Assembly: GCF_002001045.1 (NCBI RefSeq)
Contig: NZ_MUNR01000010.1
Location: 248,001 to 312,000, forward strand
Reading direction: 5' to 3'
Origin: Rhodanobacter sp. C01
Lineage (GTDB): Bacteria > Pseudomonadota > Gammaproteobacteria > Xanthomonadales > Rhodanobacteraceae
DNA length: 64,000 bases
The notes under the pieces were generated by a model that searched no databases, was not told the DNA's origin, and worked only from the letters and a program-made list of their open reading frames with translations. Made by a program: the position numbers and the translations under genes. Positions within the stretch are counted from its first letter, which is position 1. Each line of letters opens with the position of its first letter. Of the stretch, positions 57,646-64,000 are shown in pieces.

Positions 57646-58779
57646 AGCCACCCCGCTGATCCAGCTCTGCTGCACGCGGTAGTCGTCGTCCAGCACCACC
57701 AGGTCGGCCTGGTAGCCGGCGGCGATCCGGCCATGGCTGGCGCCGAGGCCGAGGAACTCGGCGGGATAGGTGCTGGCCATGCGTACCGCTTCATCCAGCC
57801 GCAGGCCGAGCATCTCCACCGCATTGCGCACCGCGCCGGCCATGTCCAGCGCGGAGCCCGCCAGCACGCCTTGCGCGGTCTGGCAGATACCGTCCTTGGC
57901 GATGATGGTTTCGCCATTGAGTACGAAGGTCGGATCGTCCGCACCGACCGGCGGCATCGCGTCGGTGACCAGCAGCATCTTGCCGCGTGGTTTCGCCGCG
58001 ATCGCCACGCGCAGGCTGGCCGGATGCACGTGATGACCGTCGACAATCAGCCCACACCAGCTGTCGGCATCCTCCAGCGCGGCACCGACCACGCCCGGTT
58101 CGCGACTGCCGAATGGCGTCATCGCGTTGAACAGGTGAGTGAAGCCACGCACGCCGCCGGCGAGTGCGGCGCACGTGGTCGCGTAATCGGCCGCGGTATG
58201 GCCGGCGCAGACGATCACCCCGGCCGCGGCCAGAGCGCCGATGCTGGCCAGCGGTACCTGCTCGGGCGCCAGCGTGAGCAGGCGCACGCCACGATGCGGC
58301 GCGCACAGCAGCGCCAGTTCTTCGCTACCTGGCATGTGGAAAAATTTCGGGTCGTGTACGCCCTTGCGCGCCGGCGCCAGGTACGGGCCTTCCAGATGGA
58401 TGCCGAGTACACCCGGCACATCTTCGGCCAGCGCCTGCTCCACCGCGCCAAGTGCGGCGCGCATGACATCGACACGGTCGCTGATCAGGGTCGGCAGGAA
58501 GCCGGTGGTGCCGTAGCGTCGATGCCCTGCGCCGATCCGGCGGATCGTCTCCACCGTGGGCGCGTCGTTGAACAACACGCCGCCGCCGCCATTCACCTGG
58601 GTGTCGATGAAGCCCGGCAGCAGCATTGCACCATGCAAGTCGTGCGGTGTTGCGCTGCGCACACTCGGATCGGCAAGCGGCAACAGATCGACAATGCGCG
58701 CGCCCTCCAGCAGCACGGCGAGATCGTTGCGCCAGCCGTCTGGAGTAAGTACGCGACCATTGATGAGGGCGAGAGTCAT
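57640..58779 (-). CDS. nagA: N-acetylglucosamine-6-phosphate deacetylase
   Basis: A 379-residue amidohydrolase that turns GlcNAc-6-phosphate into glucosamine-6-phosphate. Key sites are HLEGPYL (Glu metal ligand), AGHTAADY and THLFNAMTPF (His ligands), and VTDAMPPVG, with the catalytic Asp. Length matches E. coli NagA (382). It follows nagB-II by seven bases, and the stop codon lies inside a REP-like repeat. It is part of the operon nagQ-nagB-nagA on the reverse strand. Confidence 0.95.
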   Translation of the reverse strand: MTLALINGRVLTPDGWRNDLAVLLEGARIVDLLPLADPSVRSATPHDLHGAMLLPGFIDTQVNGGGGVLFNDAPTVETIRRIGAGHRRYGTTGFLPTLISDRVDVMRAALGAVEQALAEDVPGVLGIHLEGPYLAPARKGVHDPKFFHMPGSEELALLCAPHRGVRLLTLAPEQVPLASIGALAAAGVIVCAGHTAADYATTCAALAGGVRGFTHLFNAMTPFGSREPGVVGAALEDADSWCGLIVDGHHVHPASLRVAIAAKPRGKMLLVTDAMPPVGADDPTFVLNGETIIAKDGICQTAQGVLAGSALDMAGAVRNAVEMLGLRLDEAVRMASTYPAEFLGLGASHGRIAAGYQADLVVLDDDYRVQQSWISGVAL

Positions 58780-58786
58780 GGCTAGC

Positions 58787-59824
58787 TCAGACCGTTTCGG
58801 TCACCTTGTTGAGATGCGGTGGCACGTCGGGATTGAAGCCGCGGCGCAGTGCCAGTTCGCTCGCCGCGCGATAGAAACTCTGGATGATCAGCAATGGCGT
58901 GCAAAGCGCCGGCAGCCCGCCAATCACCGGCAACGTACCCGCGCCGTCCAGGCCGGGCGCCGCCACGAAGACCTGTGCCCCGCGACCGCGGAATTCGCGC
59001 GCCACCGCCAGCGTGCTGTCCAACGTATCGTCGTCCTGCGCGAAGCACAGCACCGGGAAGTGCGGCCCGACCAGCGCCATCGGGCCGTGCTTCACCTCGG
59101 CCGCGCTGAACGCCTCGGCATGCAAGCCGCAGGTTTCCTTGAACTTCAGTGCGGCTTCCAGTGCGATGCCGAAACCGAAGCCGCGTCCGACCACGAACAG
59201 GTTGTGCGCATCGACCAGGCCTTCGCTCAACGCCGACCAGTCGGCATCCCAACCGGCGCGCAAGGCATCGGGCAACACGCGCAAGGCGGCATCCAATTCG
59301 GCATCGCCGCGCCAGCGCGCGCACAGATGCAGTACGGCAGCCAGTGCCGCGATGTAGCTCTTGGTCGCTGCCACGCTGCGTTCCGGTCCGGCGTGCAGCG
59401 GGATCACCGTATCGGCAATCGCCGCCAGCGGCGAATCCTCCACGTTGACCATGGCCACCACATGCGCACCGGCAATTTTGGCCGCCTGGGCATTGCGCAC
59501 TAGGTCGGGGCTCTTGCCCGACTGCGAGATCGCGATGAACAACGCATCTTGCCAGCGCTGCTCGGCCGCATAGATCGAGGTGACCGACGGCGAAGCCGAG
59601 GCCGTGACGATGCCCAGCTGCGTCTCGAACACGTATTTCGCATACGCCGCAGCATGATCGGAACTGCCGCGTGCGCAGGTGACGATGAAGCGCGGCGGCT
59701 GCGCGCGAAGTGTCTGCGCCAGTTCGCTGACCGCCTTCTCGTTGGCGGCAAACTGGCGCGCGACCACGTCGGCCGCCTCGTGCGCTTCGCGGTACATCAG
59801 GGTGTCGCGGGCATGTGTGTTCAA
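58787..59824 (-). CDS. nagB-II: Glucosamine-6-phosphate deaminase, NagB-II (SIS type)
   Basis: A 345-residue protein with two SIS domains: CARGSSDHAAAYAKYVFE and ISQSGKSPDLVRNAQ in the first, VGRGFGFGIALEAALKFKETCGLHAEAFSAAEVKHGPM in the second. This is the isomerase half of GlmS without the glutaminase domain, the type that replaces NagB in Xanthomonas and Shewanella and makes fructose-6-phosphate plus ammonia. TTG 59824 has GAGG six bases upstream; ATG 59797 has none. The gene lies between nagQ and nagA. Confidence 0.9.
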   Translation of the reverse strand: MNTHARDTLMYREAHEAADVVARQFAANEKAVSELAQTLRAQPPRFIVTCARGSSDHAAAYAKYVFETQLGIVTASASPSVTSIYAAEQRWQDALFIAISQSGKSPDLVRNAQAAKIAGAHVVAMVNVEDSPLAAIADTVIPLHAGPERSVAATKSYIAALAAVLHLCARWRGDAELDAALRVLPDALRAGWDADWSALSEGLVDAHNLFVVGRGFGFGIALEAALKFKETCGLHAEAFSAAEVKHGPMALVGPHFPVLCFAQDDDTLDSTLAVAREFRGRGAQVFVAAPGLDGAGTLPVIGGLPALCTPLLIIQSFYRAASELALRRGFNPDVPPHLNKVTETV

Positions 59825-59831
59825 GCTGGCC

Positions 59832-60584
59832 TCAGTCGGTCTGCAGTTCGGCAACGAAGTCATAGATGTCGCCGCGATACCACGAGCAGGTGAACTCGAC
59901 CACGCGGCCGTCGTCCAGGAAACTGCGTCGTTCGATGTTCAATCCCGCGCTGCCCGCCGCCACATGCAGCAGACGCGCCTGCTGCGCATTCAGCGAGACC
60001 GCGCGCAGCCGTTGCAGCGCGCGGCGCGGGCGGCAGTTGAGATGTTCCAGCGCCTCGTACAGCGAGTCGCGCACCAGCATCGGATCGGGCAGCACGCTGG
60101 CCGGCACCACGCTGCGCTCGATCGCCAACGGTTCGTCCTGGCCGTAACGCACGCGATGCAGGCGCACCACCAGCGAACCGGGTGACAGGTTCAGCGCCAT
60201 CGACTCTTCCGGCGTCACCTCGCCGATGCCGCGCTCGAAGAATTCCGAACGGGGCGACAGCCCGCGTTCGCGCAGATCTTCGGTGAAACTGGTCAACCGC
60301 GACATCGGCTTGACGATGCGTTCGGCAATGAAGGTGCCGGCACCATGGCGTTGCGTCAGCAGCCCTTCCTCGACCAGACCGGCGATCGCCTTGCGCACGG
60401 TCACCCGCGACAGCTTGAGCGCCTGCGACAGGTCGCGCTCGCTGGGGAGTGCCTGGCCCGGCTCGATATCACGATGCTCGACCACATTGCGGATCGCGCG
60501 GCGCAGGCGCAGATAGGCCAGCGGCTGGTGCGTGGCCGGGTCGTGGCAGATCCGGCGGTATTCGTTGGCCAGTGCGGTTTCCAT
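59832..60584 (-). CDS. nagQ: GntR/HutC-family regulator, NagQ-like
   Basis: A 250-residue regulator with an N-terminal winged helix (PGQALPSERDLSQALKLSRVTVRKAIAGLVEEGLLTQRHGAGTF) and a C-terminal UTRA effector domain (LTSFTEDLRERGLSPRSEF). In Xanthomonas the GntR protein NagQ governs GlcNAc genes. It heads the nagQ-nagB-nagA set; the stop lies eight bases before the proposed nagB start. Direct ACCA repeats directly upstream are the probable operator. Confidence 0.9.
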   Translation of the reverse strand: METALANEYRRICHDPATHQPLAYLRLRRAIRNVVEHRDIEPGQALPSERDLSQALKLSRVTVRKAIAGLVEEGLLTQRHGAGTFIAERIVKPMSRLTSFTEDLRERGLSPRSEFFERGIGEVTPEESMALNLSPGSLVVRLHRVRYGQDEPLAIERSVVPASVLPDPMLVRDSLYEALEHLNCRPRRALQRLRAVSLNAQQARLLHVAAGSAGLNIERRSFLDDGRVVEFTCSWYRGDIYDFVAELQTD

Positions 60585-60896
60585 TCCAGTAAAGATACCA
60601 ATAGCAAACCACTAAACACAAGCCCGTTGCCGGGAGGCGCTCACACTGAACGTAGCTCGCGCCGGCGAGCGAAGTCGAAGCGGGCCCGGAAACCCTCGAC
60701 TTCGGCCTGTAGCCTGCGCTCAGGATGAACGATATGGCGAGATAGCCCGACTTCCGTATCAGTCGGCGTGCGTTTCCATGAATTCGTATGCATAGCGGTA
60801 GCCGATCTGGTATTTCACTGGTACGATCAATTCCATCCGGGCAGGAGCGCCATCCGGCCACCTGCCCACCGTCCGGCATCGTGTCGAGGTGACTGC
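60585..60896. other. Divergent nagQ / zwf intergenic region
   Basis: About 310 bases. Next to nagQ, ACCA (60597-60600) and ACCA (60608-60611) are direct repeats 11 bases apart that may bind NagQ. An interspersed repeat fills 60641-60732. The 160 bases before zwf show no clear promoter and no gene. Confidence 0.5.
60641..60732. repeat. Interspersed inverted repeat with CTCGACTTCGG / GCTCAGGATGAACG
   Basis: The left arm CTGAACGTAG...GAGCGAAGTCGAAG and right arm CTCGACTTCGG...CTCAGGATGAACG are roughly complementary. Elements with this wording are scattered in proteobacterial intergenic regions. Only one copy is in the window, so the repeat status rests on recall. Confidence 0.5.
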
Positions 60897-62360
60897 GTGA
60901 CTGCTTCCTCCCAATCGGTCGAACCGTTCGACCTGGTGATCTTCGGTGGCACTGGCGATCTCGCCGTGCGCAAGCTGCTGCCGGCCCTGTTCCACCGCTT
61001 TCTCGACGGCCAGATCCCGGCCAGCAGCCGCATCGTCGGCATCGCCCGCGAGGCATTGGACGACGCCGGCTACCGCGCGTCGCTGCGCGAGGCACTCGTC
61101 GGCATCTGCGACGCCGCGAAACTCGACGTGTTCCTGCAGCAGGTGTTCTACCGTCCGCTGGACGCACGCAAGGATGAGGGCTGGGACGACTTCGCCGCCT
61201 TCATCGGCGCGCAACCGGAACACGTGCGCGTGTTCTATCTCTCGACCTCGCCGGAACTGTTCGTCGACATCTGCGGCCGGCTGGGCCATTACGGACTCAA
61301 CCAGGGCAAGTCGCGCGTGGTGCTGGAGAAGCCTATCGGCCGCGACCTCGACAGCGCCAATCAGATCAACGACGCGGTCGGCAAGGTGTTCAGCGAATCG
61401 CAGACCTTTCGCATCGACCATTACCTCGGCAAGGAGACGGTGCAGAACCTCCTGGTGCTGCGCTTCGGCAATGCACTGTTCGAGCCGCTATGGAACTCCG
61501 CGCACATCGACCATGTGCAGATCACCGTCGCCGAGACACTTGGCGTCGGCCATCGCGGTGCGTACTACGACCGCGCTGGCGCGCTGCGCGACATGGTGCA
61601 GAACCACATGCTGCAACTGCTGTGCATGGTCGCGATGGAGCCGCCGTCGTCGCTGGCACCCGATGCGGTGCGCGACGAGAAGCTGAAGGTGCTGCATTCG
61701 CTGAAACCGATCGACGAAAGCAATGTCGCCCAGCTCACCGTGCGTGGCCAGTACCGCGCCGGTGTGGCCGAGGGTGCCAGCGTGCCCGGCTATCCGGACG
61801 AACTGGGCAACACCAAGTCGAATACCGAAACCTTCGTGGCGCTGAAGGCGGAAATCGCCAACTGGCGCTGGGCCGGCGTGCCGTTCTACCTGCGTACCGG
61901 CAAGCGGCTGCCCGACCGCGTGTCGGAGATCGTGGTCACGTTCAAGCCAGTACCGCACTCGATCTTCAATCCCGACGCCGGCACCCTGTCGCAGAATCGG
62001 CTGGTGCTGCGGCTGCAGCCGGACGAAGGCGTGAAGTTGTGGCTGACCATCAAGCATCCCGGCCCCGGCGGCCTGCGCCTGCGCCACGTACCGCTGGACA
62101 TGAGTTTCGCCGAAGCGTTCGGCGTGCAGCAGCCGGATGCGTACGAGCGCCTGCTGCTGGACGTGGTGCGCGGCAACCCCACCCTGTTCATGCGCCGCGA
62201 CGAGGTGGAGGCGGCATGGCGCTGGGCCGGCCCGATCCTCGCCGCCTGGTCCGCCAGCGGTGAAGCACCGCGGCCGTATGCCGCCGGCAGCTGGGGGCCG
62301 AGCGCCGCCGTGGCACTGATCGAACGCGACGGCCGTACCTGGAACGAGGACAGTGAATAG
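60897..62360 (+). CDS. zwf: Glucose-6-phosphate 1-dehydrogenase
   Basis: A 487-residue enzyme that oxidises glucose-6-phosphate to 6-phosphogluconolactone with NAD(P). The coenzyme fold starts FDLVIFGGTGDLAVRKLLPALF, and the active site is RIDHYLGKETVQN. It starts at GTG 60897 with GAGGTG five bases upstream; the open frame continues upstream to 60768 but without homology. It leads zwf-pgl-edd of the Entner-Doudoroff route, and diverges from nagQ. Confidence 0.96.
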   Translation: MTASSQSVEPFDLVIFGGTGDLAVRKLLPALFHRFLDGQIPASSRIVGIAREALDDAGYRASLREALVGICDAAKLDVFLQQVFYRPLDARKDEGWDDFAAFIGAQPEHVRVFYLSTSPELFVDICGRLGHYGLNQGKSRVVLEKPIGRDLDSANQINDAVGKVFSESQTFRIDHYLGKETVQNLLVLRFGNALFEPLWNSAHIDHVQITVAETLGVGHRGAYYDRAGALRDMVQNHMLQLLCMVAMEPPSSLAPDAVRDEKLKVLHSLKPIDESNVAQLTVRGQYRAGVAEGASVPGYPDELGNTKSNTETFVALKAEIANWRWAGVPFYLRTGKRLPDRVSEIVVTFKPVPHSIFNPDAGTLSQNRLVLRLQPDEGVKLWLTIKHPGPGGLRLRHVPLDMSFAEAFGVQQPDAYERLLLDVVRGNPTLFMRRDEVEAAWRWAGPILAAWSASGEAPRPYAAGSWGPSAAVALIERDGRTWNEDSE

Positions 62361-62479
62361 AGCATCACGTTTACTGTCGCTTCACCCGGTCATGCCGACG
62401 CATGCAGCAAACTTTGCCTCTCTTCCTCACGGGACGCGTGCCTGCATTCACTAGAACGCCGGGCACACCATCATCCAAC

Positions 62480-63193
62480 ATGACCATCCACTTGAACGTC
62501 ACCACTCATAGCTTCACCGATGGCAACGCGCAGGCCGTGGCACTGGCCGAACGCGTCGCCGAACGCCTGCGCAGTGCACTGGCCGAACGCGGCCATGCGG
62601 TATTGGCGGTTTCCGGCGGCAGCACACCGAAGGAGTTCTTTGCGCACCTGTCGCGCGAAACGCTGGACTGGGCAAAGGTGCAGGTCACCCTCGTCGACGA
62701 GCGCTGGGTGCCGGACAGCGACGAGCGCTCGAATGCCCGGCTGGCGAAAACACTGCTTCTGCAACACGCCGCGGGCGTGGCGCAGTTCGTGCCGCTCTAC
62801 ACCGATGCGCCGACGCCGGAGCAAGGCCTGGCCGCGGTCACCGCACGTATCGACGCATTGAAGCTTCCCTTCGACGCCGTGGTGCTTGGTATGGGTGACG
62901 ACGGCCACACCGCCTCGTTCTTTCCCGGCGGCGACCATCTGGCCGAGGCACTCGATCTGGAAGGCCAAACCCGCGTCTTGCCGATGCGTGCACCTGGCGC
63001 CGGCGAACCGCGCATCACGCTGACCTTGCCGACCTTGCTGGATACCCATGCGCTGTACCTGCTGGTGACCGGGGAGCACAAGCGCGACCTGCTCGCCGAT
63101 GTCCGCCTCGGTCTTGATACTGCCAAGAACTACCCCGTGCGCGCGGTACTGACCCAGCAGCGCGTACCAGTGGCCGTTTACTGGTGCCCGTGA
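62480..63193 (+). CDS. pgl: 6-Phosphogluconolactonase (DevB type)
   Basis: A 237-residue lactonase that opens 6-phosphogluconolactone. Family motifs are AVSGGSTPKEFF (about residue 44), LVDERWVPDSDERSNA and VVLGMGDDGHTASFFPGGD. It sits between zwf and edd. ATG 62480 matches the family start; the open frame extends further upstream without homology. Confidence 0.94.
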   Translation: MTIHLNVTTHSFTDGNAQAVALAERVAERLRSALAERGHAVLAVSGGSTPKEFFAHLSRETLDWAKVQVTLVDERWVPDSDERSNARLAKTLLLQHAAGVAQFVPLYTDAPTPEQGLAAVTARIDALKLPFDAVVLGMGDDGHTASFFPGGDHLAEALDLEGQTRVLPMRAPGAGEPRITLTLPTLLDTHALYLLVTGEHKRDLLADVRLGLDTAKNYPVRAVLTQQRVPVAVYWCP

Positions 63194-63250
63194 CGCATCA
63201 CCCAATCCCGAAACCTCCACCACACCACCCCGTCATCGCCGGAACAAGTC

Positions 63251-64000
63251 ATGAGTACGCTGCACCCCGTTGTCGCCGAAGTCACCGAACGCCTGCGCGA
63301 GCGCAGCCGCCAGACGCGCACTGCCTATCTGCAGCGGATCGACGCGATCGACCGCAAAGGCCCGCAACGTGAGCACCTGTCCTGCGGCAACCTCGCGCAC
63401 GGCTTCGCCGCCTGCGGCAGCACGGACAAGGATGCACTGCGCAACGGTCGCGGTGCCAACCTCGCCATCATCACCGCCTACAACGACATGCTGTCGGCGC
63501 ATCAACCGTACGAGCGCTATCCCGCGCTGATCCGTCAGATCGCGCGTGATGCCGGCTTCACCGCGCAAGTCGCCGGCGGCGTGCCGGCGATGTGCGACGG
63601 CGTCACCCAGGGCCAGCCCGGCATGCAGCTGTCGCTGTTCTCGCGCGACCTGATCGCGATGGCCACCGCGGTGTCGCTGTCGCACGACATGTTCGATGGC
63701 GCGCTGTACCTGGGCATCTGCGACAAGATCGTGCCGGGCCTGCTGATCGGCGCGTTGAGCTTCGGTCATCTGCCTGGCGCGTTTGTGCCGTCGGGGCCGA
63801 TGCCCAGCGGCATTCCCAACGAGCAGAAATCAAAGGTGCGCCAGGCCTGGGCAGACGGCAAGGCGAGCAAGGCCGAGCTGCTGGAAGTCGAGGCCGCCTC
63901 GTATCACGCCCCGGGCACCTGCACCTTCTATGGCACGGCCAACTCCAACCAGATGCTGATGGAGATCATGGGCCTGCACCTGCCCGGCGCCAGCTTCACT
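63251..64000 (+). CDS. edd: 6-Phosphogluconate dehydratase (C-terminus outside window)
   Basis: The first 250 codons of an Edd protein (usually about 600), cut by the right edge. Visible are [42 protein letters not shown] and [13 protein letters not shown], whose cysteines hold the [4Fe-4S] cluster of the IlvD/Edd family. It dehydrates 6-phosphogluconate to KDPG. It follows pgl by 57 bases, and eda probably lies beyond the window. Confidence 0.93.
   Translation, partial: MSTLHPVVAEVTERLRERSRQTRTAYLQRIDAIDRKGPQREHLSCGNLAHGFAACGSTDKDALRNGRGANLAIITAYNDMLSAHQPYERYPALIRQIARDAGFTAQVAGGVPAMCDGVTQGQPGMQLSLFSRDLIAMATAVSLSHDMFDGALYLGICDKIVPGLLIGALSFGHLPGAFVPSGPMPSGIPNEQKSKVRQAWADGKASKAELLEVEAASYHAPGTCTFYGTANSNQMLMEIMGLHLPGASFT

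Overview
The window is GC-rich, densely packed chromosomal DNA. Its gene content points to a gammaproteobacterium of the Xanthomonadales, most likely Rhodanobacteraceae (Rhodanobacter/Dyella-like). The reasons are several TonB-dependent receptors tied to local catabolic genes, a Xanthomonas-style N-acetylglucosamine (GlcNAc) regulon with a LacI and a GntR regulator, the Entner-Doudoroff genes zwf-pgl-edd, and a GTAGGAGCGCAC-type hairpin repeat. The species call is an inference. I found no tRNA, rRNA, CRISPR array, insertion sequence or prophage.

Layout. 1-6.1 kb: a secreted trypsin-like protease cut by the window edge, the Lhr helicase and a 53-residue membrane protein. 6.2-15.7 kb: GlcNAc/chitin genes. 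Glucokinase, a large TonB receptor and a GH20 hexosaminidase run leftward; a NagP-like transporter and a LacI repressor run rightward; two TGACAACGTTGTCA-type operators lie between them. 15.7-18.3 kb: an S10 peptidase and an EamA transporter. 18.3-21.3 kb: a sulfide/persulfide operon (persulfide dioxygenase, DUF442 protein, BigR/SqrR-like sensor, TauE exporter). 21.3-28.3 kb: a copper-type locus with two divergent DUF2946 genes, one leading a TonB receptor and PepSY protein, the other a beta-barrel-like protein and a TlpA thioredoxin. 28.4-32.5 kb: a thiosulfate-oxidation operon (DsrE, a binding protein, TsdB, TsdA) with an AraC regulator. 32.7-37.8 kb: a small protein and a MarR-OMF-EmrA-EmrB efflux operon. 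37.9-43.7 kb: PagL-like lipid A deacylase, two M16 peptidases, a DUF2239 protein and an MFS exporter. 43.9-48.4 kb: multicopper oxidase, secreted phosphoesterase and a DUF3617-like protein. 48.4-57.5 kb: two tandem MdtB/MdtC-like RND pumps without an adaptor, then a BtuB-like receptor behind a cobalamin riboswitch. 57.6-64 kb: nagA, nagB-II, nagQ, then zwf, pgl and the start of edd.

How the genes work together. GlcNAc oligomers would enter through the TonB receptor, be trimmed by the hexosaminidase and cross the inner membrane through the NagP-like carrier. They would then be phosphorylated by the glucokinase-family enzyme, deacetylated by NagA and deaminated by NagB-II to fructose-6-phosphate, which after isomerisation feeds zwf-pgl-edd about 45 kb away. 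Two separate sulfur modules handle persulfide/sulfite and thiosulfate. The most interesting part is the divergent DUF2946 pair. DUF2946 leader genes (CruR of Bordetella pertussis) are known post-transcriptional copper sensors, and here two of them seem to control two divergent metal-related transcription units.
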